64,000 bases of DNA from Mycobacterium sp. DL (GCF_039729195.1 NZ_CP155796.1:3844001-3908000); one strand, 5' to 3'. Shown: positions 42,638 through 53,785, numbered from the stretch's first letter. Made by a program: numbers and translations. The notes: generated from the letters alone by a model not told the origin.

Positions 42638-43531
42638 ATGACCGGCGTGAACAGGGTCGTGCTGGGCGGGGAGGCTGTCAGGGCCGGTGTAGTGACCAGG
42701 CATGAGTTGGCGCGCGATTACACGACGCTCTACCGCGGCGTGTTCGTGCGCAAGGGTATGGAGATCACGCTGCGTGACCGGGCGATCGGCGCCTGGTTGG
42801 CCACCGGACGCAAAGGGGCGATCGCCGGCGTTGCGGCAGCCGCTTTGCACGGTGCGCCGTGGATCGACGCCGATATCCCGATCGAAGTGACGGGCGTCAA
42901 GTGCCGCCCTCGCGACGGATTGATCATCCGCACCGACTCCCTTCCCGGCAACCAGATCACCCGTCGCTCAGGCCTTCCCGTCACCACGCGCATCCGGACG
43001 GCTTTCGACCTCGGCCGTCACCTCGACAGACCCGAGGCGCTGGCCCGACTCGATGCGTTGATGTGGAACCAGCACTTCGACGTTGCCGACGTCGTCAGCC
43101 TGGCTGATCGGCTGCCGCGGCTGCGGGGGATCGCTCAGCTCAGAGAGCTGCTCCCGCTCGTCGACGGCGGAGCCGCTTCGCCACGGGAAAGCGAACTGCG
43201 ATTGCGTCTGCTGGACAAGGGTTTTCCCCGGCCCGAGACGCAGATCCCGGTTCTGGCGGGCTCTCGACCCGTCGCGTTCTTGGACATGGGGTGGCCCGAA
43301 CACCGTGTCGCTGTCGAATACGACGGTGATCATCACCGGAAGAACCGGAAGCAGTACGTCAAGGACATCAAGCGGCTGCGGATGCTCGAGGCGATGGGGT
43401 GGACGGTGATCCGGGTGATCGCCGAGGATGAAGCCGAGCAGTGGCTGGATCGGGTCGACGCGGCGCTGCGGGAGCGGGGTTGCCCTACACCCGTCGGGGT
43501 GCCGCGAGGCGTTCCCGGCGCAGCTGCGTGA
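42638..43531 (+). CDS. Putative DUF559/Vsr-like nuclease-fold protein with AbiEi-like N-terminus
   Basis: This ~297-aa protein belongs to a family repeated in mycobacterial genomes. The N-terminal half (LGGEAVRAGVVTRHELARDYTTLYRGVFVRKG) resembles AbiEi-type winged-helix domains. The C-terminal part has a PD-(D/E)XK-like core: ASPRESELRLRLLDKGFPRPETQIPV, then FLDMGWPEHRVAVEYDGDHH and RLRMLEAMGWTVIRV. No toxin partner gene is adjacent. The start could be 42560, 42617 or 42638; I chose the last because homologous starts lie close before the GGEA segment. The 3' end overlaps gatD by 47 bp, convergent. Confidence 0.72.
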   Translation: MTGVNRVVLGGEAVRAGVVTRHELARDYTTLYRGVFVRKGMEITLRDRAIGAWLATGRKGAIAGVAAAALHGAPWIDADIPIEVTGVKCRPRDGLIIRTDSLPGNQITRRSGLPVTTRIRTAFDLGRHLDRPEALARLDALMWNQHFDVADVVSLADRLPRLRGIAQLRELLPLVDGGAASPRESELRLRLLDKGFPRPETQIPVLAGSRPVAFLDMGWPEHRVAVEYDGDHHRKNRKQYVKDIKRLRMLEAMGWTVIRVIAEDEAEQWLDRVDAALRERGCPTPVGVPRGVPGAAA

Positions 43532-44201
43532 CTTCCGACAGTTGCAGCGGCGCCAGCGTACCGACGACCTCGGCGAGCAAGTGGTCGGCGAGCTCCGGAT
43601 TGCGGGCCAGGCAGCAGCCGTGCAGATAGGTGGCGACGACGCTGCCCTGCACCGCTCCGTCGACACCGTCCCCGGCCCGGTTGCCCGCGCCCTTGGTCAC
43701 TGCGGCCAGTGGCCGCGCGTCAGCGCCCAATACCGTTCCACCGCGGTGGTTTTCGAAACCGGTCAACGGTTCGGTCAACCCGTCGACCAACGGAGTCGCC
43801 GTGACCTCACCGATGGTGCGCTCCGGTTGCGGCGACGTCGTCAGGTCCAGCACTCCCACCCCGTCGACGCGTTCCCCGGCCGAGGTCTCGTACCAGTGCC
43901 CCAGCACCTGGATGGCCGCGCAGATCGCCAGTACCGGGGCTCCTCGCGAAATGGCCTGCTGCAGACCTGGATAGCGGATCAGATGCTTGGTGGCCAGCCG
44001 TTGCGCGTAGTCCTCGGCGCCGCCGAGGGTGTAGATGTCCAGCTCCGACGGCACTGGATCGTCGAGCGTGATCTCGACGATCTCGGCGTCGATTCCCCTC
44101 AGGCGCAACCTCTGTCGCAGCACCACCGAGTTGCCGCCGTCGCCGTAGGTGCCCATCACGTCGGGCAGCACCAGCCCGATCCGCACCGTCGATTCGGTCA
44201 T
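43485..44201 (-). CDS. gatD: Lipid II isoglutaminyl synthase, glutaminase subunit GatD
   Basis: This 238-aa class I glutamine amidotransferase-like protein provides ammonia for amidating D-Glu in lipid II, together with MurT. The catalytic Cys is in VLAICAAIQVLG near residue 94 and the His in VATYLHGCCLARNPELADHLL near 194. The ATG overlaps the murT stop by four bases. The homologous pair in M. tuberculosis lies at the same place (Rv3712/Rv3713). Confidence 0.92.
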   Translation of the reverse strand: MTESTVRIGLVLPDVMGTYGDGGNSVVLRQRLRLRGIDAEIVEITLDDPVPSELDIYTLGGAEDYAQRLATKHLIRYPGLQQAISRGAPVLAICAAIQVLGHWYETSAGERVDGVGVLDLTTSPQPERTIGEVTATPLVDGLTEPLTGFENHRGGTVLGADARPLAAVTKGAGNRAGDGVDGAVQGSVVATYLHGCCLARNPELADHLLAEVVGTLAPLQLSEVTQLRRERLAAPRRV

Positions 44202-45427
44202 GCGAGGCGCTCCAGGATTCGGTTCAACTGCAGGAATGCGGTGTAGTTCGCGATGACCTCGACGTGGCCGGGCGGGCACGAATCGATCGCGCGCATCGTG
44301 TCGTGCACCAGCGTGTGCTCGACGCCCGCATAGCCCAGACGCACCGCGAGGTCGGTGCCACGTTCGCCGGCAGCGACCACCTGCACCGTGTCAAAGTGTT
44401 CGAAGCGCACGTCCCACAGCCAGGACAGGTCCTCGCCGTCGGGTACCTGCCCGTTGACCGCGATCACCACCCCCGCGGCATCGCGGTCCACCATCGACAG
44501 CGCCTCCTGCCAACCGGCCGGGTTCTTCGCGAGCAACACGCGTGCGGTGTGCGCGCCGAGTTGCACGGTCCGGTACCGGCCCGCCACCTCGTCGACCAGT
44601 GACACCGCCGCGACCGCTGCGGCGGGATCGGCGCCCAGTGTCACCGCCGCGGCGACCGCGTGTGTCGCGTTGCCGCGGTTGACCGCGCCGGGCAGCGCCA
44701 GGGTCATCGGCAGGGACAGGCCGTCGGGTCCGTGGATGTGGGTGTCGTCGAACCACCAGGCAGGGTCGGGGCGCTTGAAATCCTGGCCGGTGGAGTACCA
44801 GTGCGACTGTTCCCGCACGATGATCTCCCCGGAGCGCGGGCAGCTCACCGAATCGCTCGCCCAGCCGCCACCCGCCGCGACCCACACCACGTTCGGGCTG
44901 TCGTAGGCGGCCGACGCCATCAGCACGTCGTCGCAGTTGGCCACGACCACCGCCGACGGGTGCCGGGCCAGCCCGCTGCGCAGGGTGCGTTCGATGTGGT
45001 TGATCTCACCGACCCGGTCGAGCTGGTCGCGAGACAGATTGAGCAGGACGACGACGGCGGCTTGCACCGCATCCAAGACGTGCGGGACGTGCATCTCGTC
45101 GACCTCGAGGGCGGCAAGCGTTGCGCCGGGTGCGGCGGCCAGCGCGGCCACCAGGCCGGCGTCCATGTTGGCGCCCTCGGCGTTGGTGGCCACAGGTCCG
45201 AGCGTGGCCAGTGCGGCCGCTGTCATGCGGGTTGTCGTGGACTTACCGTTGGTGCCGGTCACGACGACTGCGCGGCGGTCGCGACCCAGCTGGCTCAGGA
45301 TCGAGCGATCCAGCGTCATCGCGACCAGGCCGCCGATCATGGCTCCGACACCCCTGCCGGTGACCCGCGACCCCCACCGCGCGGCGGCGCCCGCCGCGAG
45401 CGCGATCCGACCCCGTCCGGTAACCAT
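44198..45427 (-). CDS. murT: Lipid II isoglutaminyl synthase, Mur-ligase subunit MurT
   Basis: This 409-aa Mur-ligase-like enzyme activates the D-Glu carboxylate of lipid II with ATP. The P-loop is VVVTGTNGKSTTTRM near residue 55, followed by the Mur ligase central domain and a DUF1727 C-terminus. The insert that carries a four-Cys zinc ribbon in other bacteria is present (SCPRSGEIIVREQ, then HWYSTGQDFKRPDPAWW) but only one of the four cysteines remains. The start is GTG or ATG near the listed position; gatD follows with a 4-bp overlap. Confidence 0.92.
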   Translation of the reverse strand: MVTGRGRIALAAGAAARWGSRVTGRGVGAMIGGLVAMTLDRSILSQLGRDRRAVVVTGTNGKSTTTRMTAAALATLGPVATNAEGANMDAGLVAALAAAPGATLAALEVDEMHVPHVLDAVQAAVVVLLNLSRDQLDRVGEINHIERTLRSGLARHPSAVVVANCDDVLMASAAYDSPNVVWVAAGGGWASDSVSCPRSGEIIVREQSHWYSTGQDFKRPDPAWWFDDTHIHGPDGLSLPMTLALPGAVNRGNATHAVAAAVTLGADPAAAVAAVSLVDEVAGRYRTVQLGAHTARVLLAKNPAGWQEALSMVDRDAAGVVIAVNGQVPDGEDLSWLWDVRFEHFDTVQVVAAGERGTDLAVRLGYAGVEHTLVHDTMRAIDSCPPGHVEVIANYTAFLQLNRILERLA

Positions 45428-45515
45428 CCCGGCAGTCTAAAAGAGACCGAACTGCGGCGACCGACACGCGGCGGATGGCGGCGGGCATGTCAGCGCCGCG
45501 TGCCATCCTCGAACG

Positions 45516-46517
45516 GTGAGCTCAACCGCCGGAATGCACTGGGGCCGACCAGCCGACCAGACCGGCGCCGGCTGGGCCGTCGTCGATGTGGAGACCTCAG
45601 GCTTCCATCCGGGGCAGGCCCGCATCGTGAGCATCGCGGCGCTGGCCCTCAGTGACGACGGGAACGTCGAGAAGAGCCTCTACAGTCTGCTGAACCCCGG
45701 CGTCGACCCCGGCCCCACGCATGTGCACGGGCTCACCTCCGAGATGCTGGAGGGTCAACCGACCTTCGGCGACGTCGTCGCCGACCTGAACGAGCTGCTG
45801 CGGGGGCGCACCCTCGTCGCCCACAATGTCGGCTTCGACTACGCCTTCCTCGCGGCCGAGGCGGAGTTGGTCGGAGCCCACTTACCGGTCGAGACGGTGA
45901 TGTGCACCGTCGAACTGGCGCGGCGCCTCGACCTGGGCACCGAGAACCTTCGACTCGAGACGCTCGCCCGTCACTGGGGCATCACGCAGATGAAACCGCA
46001 CGACGCCCTCGACGACGCGATGGTGCTGGCCCAGATCCTCAAACCGGTGCTGGTGCGGGCCGCCGAGCGCCGGGCGTGGCTGCCGGTGCATCCGGTGACG
46101 CGCCGCACCTGGCCCAACGGCACCGTCACCCACGACGAACTGCGCCCGCTCAAGGTGCAGGCCGCCCGGATGCCGTGTCCGTACGCCAATCCCGGACGGT
46201 TCGTGCCGGGACGGCCGCTGGTCCAGGGGATGCGGGTGGCGCTGGCGTCCGAGGTGAGCCACACCCATGAGGAGCTCGTCGAGCGCATCCTGCACGCCGG
46301 GCTGGCCTACACCGACGCGGTGGATCTGCACACGTCGCTGGTGATCTGCGACGACGACGCGCCTGAGCAGGGCAGGGGATACCTGGCCAGGGAGTTCGGC
46401 GTGCCGCTGCTCGCCGGTGTCGAGTTCCTGCAGAAGCTGGACTCGGTGCTCGGCGGCCCCGCCATCGAGGAGTTCGTCGACACCTCGGCGGTCGCCGATC
46501 AGTTCACGTTGTTCTGA
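45516..46517 (+). CDS. DnaQ-like 3'-5' exonuclease with C-terminal BRCT-like region
   Basis: This 333-aa protein has a DEDDh exonuclease domain: AVVDVETSGFHPGQARIVSI (Exo I, about 22-41), TLVAHNVGFDYAFL (Exo II) and HDALDDAMVLAQIL (Exo III with His). The C-terminal part (GRPLVQGMRVALASEVSHTHEELVERILHAGLAY) looks BRCT-like, as in actinobacterial Rv3711c-type proteins. It is not the main replicative proofreader in mycobacteria, where DnaE1 has that role. GTG start, divergent from murT. Confidence 0.88.
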   Translation: MSSTAGMHWGRPADQTGAGWAVVDVETSGFHPGQARIVSIAALALSDDGNVEKSLYSLLNPGVDPGPTHVHGLTSEMLEGQPTFGDVVADLNELLRGRTLVAHNVGFDYAFLAAEAELVGAHLPVETVMCTVELARRLDLGTENLRLETLARHWGITQMKPHDALDDAMVLAQILKPVLVRAAERRAWLPVHPVTRRTWPNGTVTHDELRPLKVQAARMPCPYANPGRFVPGRPLVQGMRVALASEVSHTHEELVERILHAGLAYTDAVDLHTSLVICDDDAPEQGRGYLAREFGVPLLAGVEFLQKLDSVLGGPAIEEFVDTSAVADQFTLF

Positions 46518-46524
46518 CCCGTGA

Positions 46525-46908
46525 CTAGCTGAGCGCCTTGGTCTTCAGTGCTTCGAACTCCGCCGCGCTGATGGTGCCCGAGTCCAACAGCGCCTTGGCG
46601 TCGGCGATCTCCTGCGCGGGCGAGCGCCCGGCGGCCTGCTTGATGTAGTCGTCGGTCTGCGCTTTGGCCTGCAGCGCCTGCTCGCGCGCCCGTTCGGCCA
46701 TGCCCTTGCCGCGCGCGATGAGGTAGACCAGCGCCGTCAGGTACGGGATCAGGATCAGGAAGATCACCCAGATCGCCTTGACCACGCCGGAGGTCTTGTG
46801 ATCACGCCAGAACAGGTCCGCCAAGATGTTGAACAGGATCATCAGATACGCGATGAACGCGAAGATGACGACCGCTGACCACAGAAAATCCCAGAACGAA
46901 TCCCACAT
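46525..46908 (-). CDS. Membrane protein with PLD-N and SHOCT domains
   Basis: This 127-aa protein has two membrane spans (about residues 8-30 and 42-65, with WVIFLILIPYLTALVYLIARGKGMAER typical of the PLDc_N domain). A helical linker (REQALQAKAQTDDYIKQ) leads to a C-terminal SHOCT motif (EIADAKALLDSGTISAAEFEALKTKAL). Such proteins are common in actinobacteria; the function is unknown. It lies between the exonuclease (convergent) and leuA. Confidence 0.85.
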   Translation of the reverse strand: MWDSFWDFLWSAVVIFAFIAYLMILFNILADLFWRDHKTSGVVKAIWVIFLILIPYLTALVYLIARGKGMAERAREQALQAKAQTDDYIKQAAGRSPAQEIADAKALLDSGTISAAEFEALKTKALS

Positions 46909-46953
46909 GACGGCTACTCCTCAACCGAGTCGCGCGGTTTGCGCGGACGTCAG

Positions 46954-48930
<1,977 letters not shown>

Positions 48931-49602
48931 TCAGACCTGGGAGTCCGGGAACGCGATCACCGACAGGAACCGGATGGGCAGCGACACCAGGTCGATGGGG
49001 CCGTGCGCGCCCTCGCCGTCGATCTGCAGCGAATCGCCCGGGTGCAGCCGGTACACCGACCGGCTGTGGCTGTAGTCCATGACACCCTCGAGCATGTAGA
49101 TGAACTCGGTTCCGGGGTGCTGGAACAGCGGGTAGGTCTGGCTCTTCTCCGACAGTGTGACGTGCAGGCACTCCAGGCGTTTGTGCTCGCCGCGCAGCGA
49201 TCCGAGCAGCTGGTACTCGTGGCCCTCCTTGGTCCCGTTGCGCACGATCCGGGCGCCGTTGCCGGCCTTCACGAACGCTGCCGGCCGCTCCACGTCGGCT
49301 CCGCGGAACAGGCTGGTCACGGGCACGTCGAAGCCTTTGGCCAACAGCGCGAGGGTGGACAGGCTGCACGAGGTCTGGGCGTTCTCGATCTTGCTCATCA
49401 TGGCTTTGGAGATGCCGATGCGAGCTGCGGTCTCGGCCACGGTCAGGCCCTGCTGCAGCCGTAGCTGGCGCACGTTGTGTCCGATCGCGGCCTCGATCTC
49501 GAGCTCTTCGACCGGCTCGGCCGGATCACGGTCCCGGGCGGTGCCGGACTTGTTGCGAAGCAGCGGCACGTTGTCGTCGGCGTGAGAGTCAGGCGGGGCC
49601 AC
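48931..49602 (-). CDS. XRE-family regulator with cupin domain
   Basis: This 223-aa regulator has a helix-turn-helix at about 45-95 (IGHNVRQLRLQQGLTVAETAARIGISKAMMSKIENAQTSCSLSTLALLAKGFDVPVTSLF) and a C-terminal cupin (YPLFQHPGTEFIYMLEGVMDYSHSRSVYRLHPGDSLQIDGEGAHG). Cupin regulators of this type often sense small amines, amino acids or puuR-like ligands. The GTG at 49602 follows AGGAG; the very long frame upstream is antisense-frame noise over the oxidase gene. It is the last gene of the glnT-glx block and probably regulates it. Confidence 0.85.
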   Translation of the reverse strand: MAPPDSHADDNVPLLRNKSGTARDRDPAEPVEELEIEAAIGHNVRQLRLQQGLTVAETAARIGISKAMMSKIENAQTSCSLSTLALLAKGFDVPVTSLFRGADVERPAAFVKAGNGARIVRNGTKEGHEYQLLGSLRGEHKRLECLHVTLSEKSQTYPLFQHPGTEFIYMLEGVMDYSHSRSVYRLHPGDSLQIDGEGAHGPIDLVSLPIRFLSVIAFPDSQV

Positions 49603-49613
49603 AGTGCTCCTGT

Positions 49614-50828
49614 CTAGCGCATCTGGCCGGCCCCGACGTACGGGTAGGGCGTTTTGAGCAGCTCGCCCTCGGCGAATCGGGAGAAGCGGAAGTCCGAGGA
49701 CGGGATGCGCGGGTCGCTGCCGTGTCCGTCGACGACGAGGTCGGCGACGAGCCGGCCGACCGCGGGCGCGATCTTGAAACCGTGGCCGCTGAAGCCGGCC
49801 GCGATCACCAACCCGTCCAGCGGCGCCCGGGAGATCACCGGGTTCCAGTCCGGCGTGACGTCGTAACAGCCGGCGTAGCTGCCGGCAATGGATGCGTCGG
49901 CGAAGCCGGGAAATCGGGTTCCCACCTTGTCGACGGTGACGTCGACCGCGGCCTCGGTGGCCCGGTTGAGGTAGTCGTCGGGATCGGCCGGATCGATGTG
50001 TTCGTAACCGGGCAGGTCGCTGTTGCCGAACAGGATGTCCCCGCCCACCTCGGGGCGGACGTACTGCAGCGACACCAGATCGGAGAAGATCGGAAGGCGA
50101 CCGATGACCGTTTCGTCTATGCCGGGGCTGATCATCACGATCTGCTCGCGCACCACCCGGATCGGCACGTCGATGCCGTAGGGCGCGAGGAACGGCCGGG
50201 TCCACACCCCGGTGGCGACGACGACGGTGCCCGCCGAGATCTCCGAGCCGTCGGCGAACCGCACTCCGGTGACCGTGTCGCCGTCGACCAGCAGGCCGGT
50301 GGCCGCAAATCCTTGGCGGACCCGAACCCCGGCCGCGCGGGCGGACGTCGAAAACGCCTGTGCGGTCTGGTAGGCGTCGCCGTACCCGCCGCGGGCCTCC
50401 CAGCCGAACGCGGCGAACGGTGTCAGATCCGCGAACGGCCACAGTCGCGCGACCTCGCTGTGGTCGATCTCCTCGGTCTGCACCCCGACGGCGCGTTGTG
50501 CGGCCATGCTCTTGCGCAGCGAGTCCACATTGGGATCGCCCACGCCGACGACGTAGCCGGTCTGGCGGAACCCGATGTCGGTGACGTCGTCTCCCAGGAA
50601 TTCCTGCGGGCGCTCGAAGACCTCCAGCCCGTCGGCGGCCATCGCTGCCAGCGAGCTGACACCGTAGTGGCAGCGCACGATGCCGCTGGACTTGCCGGTC
50701 ATCCCGGATCCGACCGTATTGCGTTCGGCCACAACCACATCCGTGACCCCGCGCCGGCTCAGTGCCCACGCGGTCGCGGAGCCCTCGATGCCGCCGCCGA
50801 CGATGACGACGTCCGCGGTCTCGGTCAT
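49614..50828 (-). CDS. FAD-dependent oxidoreductase, DAO/sarcosine-oxidase-like
   Basis: This 404-aa flavoprotein has an N-terminal FAD motif (ADVVIVGGGIEGSATAWALSRRG) and the DAO fold, with a C-terminal AGFSGHGFKIAPAVGRLVADL block typical of sarcosine oxidase beta/glycine oxidase relatives. It probably oxidises a secondary amine or N-methyl amino acid. In N-methylglutamate pathways a sarcosine-oxidase-like dehydrogenase follows the glx-type synthase; here a single-subunit oxidase takes that place, which is inference. The start overlaps the glxD stop. Confidence 0.83.
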   Translation of the reverse strand: MTETADVVIVGGGIEGSATAWALSRRGVTDVVVAERNTVGSGMTGKSSGIVRCHYGVSSLAAMAADGLEVFERPQEFLGDDVTDIGFRQTGYVVGVGDPNVDSLRKSMAAQRAVGVQTEEIDHSEVARLWPFADLTPFAAFGWEARGGYGDAYQTAQAFSTSARAAGVRVRQGFAATGLLVDGDTVTGVRFADGSEISAGTVVVATGVWTRPFLAPYGIDVPIRVVREQIVMISPGIDETVIGRLPIFSDLVSLQYVRPEVGGDILFGNSDLPGYEHIDPADPDDYLNRATEAAVDVTVDKVGTRFPGFADASIAGSYAGCYDVTPDWNPVISRAPLDGLVIAAGFSGHGFKIAPAVGRLVADLVVDGHGSDPRIPSSDFRFSRFAEGELLKTPYPYVGAGQMR

Positions 50829-52162
50829 GAACGCATGCCGGGGATCCAGTCCGTGCCCGCCAGCGGCACCCGCGCCATCGCCGCGGCCTCGATGCTCACC
50901 GCGACGAGGTCGTCGGGTTCGAGGTGACAGACGTGCGACTTGCCGCAGGCCCTGGCGATGGTCTGGGCTTCCATCGTCAGCACCCGCAGGTAGTTGGCCA
51001 GCCGGTGACCGCCTGCCACCGGATCGAACCGGGCGGCGAGTTCAGGGTCCTGGGTGCTGATTCCCGCGGGGTCGTTGCCGTCCTGGTAGTCGTCGTAGAA
51101 ACCCGCTGCGCTGCCGATCTTCTCGTACTCGGCGGCGTATCGAGGGTGGTTGTCGCCCAACGCGATCAGCGCCGCGGTGCCGATCGCGACCGCGTCGGCG
51201 CCCAGGGCCAGCGCCTTGGCCACGTCCGCGCCGTTGCGGATGCCACCGGAGACGATCAGTTGCACACCTTGTCGGTGCACGCCGAGTTCCTGCAACGCCT
51301 GCACGGCCTGTGGGATCGCCGCGAGGGTGGGGATCCCGACGTGCTCGATGAAGACGTCCTGGGTGGCTGCCGTGCCGCCCTGCATACCGTCCACCACCAC
51401 CACGTCCGCGCCGGCGTGCACCGCGAGCTTGACGTCGTAGTACGTGCGGGTGGCGCCGACCTTGACGTACACCGGCTTCTCCCAGTCGGTGATCTCGCGC
51501 AGTTCGTTGATCTTGATGGTCAGATCGTCGGGGCCCGTCCAGTCCGGATGCCGGCATGCTGAGCGCTGATCGATGCCTTGGGGGAGGGTCCTCATGCCCG
51601 CGACACGCTCGGAGATCTTCTGTCCCAACAGCATTCCTCCGCCGCCCGGTTTGGCGCCCTGGCCGAGGACGATCTCGATGGCATCGGCCTTGCGCAGGTC
51701 GTCGGGGTTCATCCCGTAGCGCGACGGAAGGTACTGGTAGACCAGGTACTTGCTCTGGCCCCGCTCCTCGGTGGTCATCCCGCCGTCACCGGTGGTCGTC
51801 GACGTCCCGACCTCGCTGGCGCCGCGACCCAGCGCCTCCTTGGCCGGCCCGGACAGCGCACCGAAGCTCATGCCGGCGATGGTGACCGGAATGTCCAGAT
51901 GCAAGGGGTGTTTGGCGAACCGACCGCCGAGCACGACGTCGGTCGCGCAGCGCTCCCGGTATCCCTCCAGCGGATAGCGGGACATCGACGCGCCCAGGAA
52001 CAGCAGATCGTCGAAGTGGGGTAGCGCGCGTTTGGCGCCCCAGCCGCGGATGTCGTAGATGCCGGTGTCGGCGGCACGCTGGATGGCCGCGATGGTGGCC
52101 CGATCGAAGGTGGCCGATTCGCGCAGTCCGCGGCGGGCCCGGTCATCGCTGGTGTCACTCAT
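50825..52162 (-). CDS. glxD: Glutamate synthase-like FMN subunit (GlxD/MgsC type)
   Basis: This 445-aa protein corresponds to the FMN-binding synthase core of glutamate synthase: VTIAGMSFGALSGPAKEALGRGASEVGTSTTTGDGG near residue 95, IEIVLGQGAKPGGGGMLLGQKI, VVVVDGMQGGTAATQDVF and LIVSGGIRNGADVAKALALGADAVAIGTAAL. A C-terminal Cys-containing stretch (RACGKSHVCHLEPDD) could hold part of an iron-sulfur site. With GlxB and GlxC it should move ammonia from glutamine onto an acceptor. The ATG at 52162 is used. Confidence 0.85.
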   Translation of the reverse strand: MSDTSDDRARRGLRESATFDRATIAAIQRAADTGIYDIRGWGAKRALPHFDDLLFLGASMSRYPLEGYRERCATDVVLGGRFAKHPLHLDIPVTIAGMSFGALSGPAKEALGRGASEVGTSTTTGDGGMTTEERGQSKYLVYQYLPSRYGMNPDDLRKADAIEIVLGQGAKPGGGGMLLGQKISERVAGMRTLPQGIDQRSACRHPDWTGPDDLTIKINELREITDWEKPVYVKVGATRTYYDVKLAVHAGADVVVVDGMQGGTAATQDVFIEHVGIPTLAAIPQAVQALQELGVHRQGVQLIVSGGIRNGADVAKALALGADAVAIGTAALIALGDNHPRYAAEYEKIGSAAGFYDDYQDGNDPAGISTQDPELAARFDPVAGGHRLANYLRVLTMEAQTIARACGKSHVCHLEPDDLVAVSIEAAAMARVPLAGTDWIPGMRS

Positions 52163-52172
52163 GGGTTCCGTC

Positions 52173-52865
52173 CTAGTACGCCGCAGCGTTGTCGACGTGG
52201 AAGTGGTACAACGACCGCGCCGACCCGTACCGGGTGTACGCACTGGTGTCGTCGTCCCCGAATCCAGCCGCCTTCAACAGTTCTGCGAGTTCGGTGTGGT
52301 GCTCGGCGTCCATTTGCTTGGCCACGCAGTCGGCGCCCAGTGATGCCACGTCGCCGCGCACGTAGAGGCGAGCCTCGTAGATCGAATCTCCCAGCGCCTC
52401 GCCCGCATCGCCGCGGATCACCAGGCGCCCGGCCTGCGCCATGAACGCGCTCATGTGACCGACGTTTCCGCCGACGACGATGTCGACGCCCTTCATCGAG
52501 ATGCCGCACCTCGCAGCGGCATTGCCGTCGATGACGAGCAGTCCGCCGTGGGCCGTCGCGCCCGCGGACTGTGATGCGTTGCCCTTGACCCAGACCGACC
52601 CGCTCATCATGTTCTCCGCGACGCCGGTGCCGGCGTTGCCGTTGATGATCACCTCAGCGTGCTTGTTCATCCCGGCGGCGTAGTAGCCGACGTGGCCGTC
52701 GATCGTCACCTTGACCGGGGCATCCAGGCCGACGGCGACATTGTGGGCACCTGCGGGATGGGCGATGACGAACTCGCCGGCGAGATCCGGTGTGTGCAGG
52801 GCGGTGTTGATCTCACGAAGAGGGGAGTCGCGCAGATCGAACAGTTTTGTGATCACCTGCTCCAT
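52173..52865 (-). CDS. glxC: Glutamate synthase-like GXGXG subunit (GlxC/MgsB type)
   Basis: This 230-aa protein consists of the beta-helical GXGXG domain of glutamate synthase, seen as repeated short strands (GYYAAGMNKHAEVIINGNAGTGVAENMMSGSVWVKGNASQSAGATAHGGLLVIDGNAAARCGISMKGVDIVVGGNVGHMS). It has a structural scaffold role linking the glutaminase and FMN subunits. It overlaps glxB upstream by 13 bp and is followed by glxD after about 10 bp. Confidence 0.85.
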   Translation of the reverse strand: MEQVITKLFDLRDSPLREINTALHTPDLAGEFVIAHPAGAHNVAVGLDAPVKVTIDGHVGYYAAGMNKHAEVIINGNAGTGVAENMMSGSVWVKGNASQSAGATAHGGLLVIDGNAAARCGISMKGVDIVVGGNVGHMSAFMAQAGRLVIRGDAGEALGDSIYEARLYVRGDVASLGADCVAKQMDAEHHTELAELLKAAGFGDDDTSAYTRYGSARSLYHFHVDNAAAY

Positions 52866-53761
52866 GCGTACACGACCTCCGGTTCGGGCTCCCAGATCCG
52901 GGCCTTCTCGACGCCGGGCAGGCCTGCCAGGGCGCGGTACTCACTGCCCATCGCCACCCAGTCGTCGGTTTCGGCGATGACCGCCGGCTTGCAGGCGATC
53001 GCGTCGCGGACCACCGCGAACGAGTCGCGGTTGGAGACCAGCAGCGTGTAGAAGCCGTCGAAGGTGGCGCACAACGTCTTGAGCGCGGTCTCGACATCCC
53101 GGCCCTCGGAGAGCAGCCTGGCGATGAACCGGGCGCCCACCTCGGTGTCGTTCTCGCTGTCGAAAGGCACACCGGCCGCGCGCAGTTCACGCCTGATGGT
53201 CGCGTGGTTGGCGAAGGAGCCGTTGTGCACCATGCACTGCTCCGGGCCGACCGCGTAGGGGTGGCAACCCGCGGGTGTCACGGCGGACTCGGTGGCCATC
53301 CGGGTGTGGCCGACACCCTGCCAGCCCTGCGCCTTCTCCAGTTGCCATCCGTCGGTGAGCTGTCGCGGGTGCCCGACACCTTTGAGAACGGCCATGTCCG
53401 AACCGAATCCGGCGATCAATGCCTGCGGGTACACCGATCGCACGGCGCGCAGAAGCGTTTCGGAGTCCACGTCGGCCGACAGCAGGTAGCTGCCCTGAAC
53501 TGCCACGACGCCGACGTCGCTGTCGAGGGCCGTTCCGACCGCGGAGGTCACCAGGGCGACGTCATCGATGAGCCCCGCGCCGAGGTCGGCCACGGATACG
53601 CAGCCCTGTCCCGGCGGTGACCAGGTCGGGTCGCCGTAGACGGCGACGCCGGCGGAGTCGCTGCCGCGGTCACCCATCTCACACAGCATGCCGGTGAGCA
53701 GTTCTCCGAGTTGGGGATACAACTCGGGGGTGCGCAGGTGTAGTCCGACGATCCCGCACAT
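52853..53761 (-). CDS. glxB: Class II glutamine amidotransferase subunit (GlxB/MgsA type)
   Basis: This 302-aa Ntn-type glutaminase has the catalytic Cys directly after the initiator Met (MCGIVGLHLRTPEL). Further family marks are GDRGSDSAGVAVYG near 31, VGHTRMATESAVTPAGCHPYA near 150 and VHNGSFANHATIRREL near 174. It releases ammonia from glutamine for the GlxC-GlxD core. It lies downstream of the glutamine synthetase-like gene in the same block. Confidence 0.88.
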   Translation of the reverse strand: MCGIVGLHLRTPELYPQLGELLTGMLCEMGDRGSDSAGVAVYGDPTWSPPGQGCVSVADLGAGLIDDVALVTSAVGTALDSDVGVVAVQGSYLLSADVDSETLLRAVRSVYPQALIAGFGSDMAVLKGVGHPRQLTDGWQLEKAQGWQGVGHTRMATESAVTPAGCHPYAVGPEQCMVHNGSFANHATIRRELRAAGVPFDSENDTEVGARFIARLLSEGRDVETALKTLCATFDGFYTLLVSNRDSFAVVRDAIACKPAVIAETDDWVAMGSEYRALAGLPGVEKARIWEPEPEVVYAWSR

Positions 53762-53785
53762 GGCTTGCTTCCCTTCGTTTTCGGC

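Noticed and set aside
49603..50769. N-terminal extension of the XRE-cupin regulator
   Set aside because: It lies over the FAD oxidase gene in another frame; the GTG at 49602 has a clear AGGAG.
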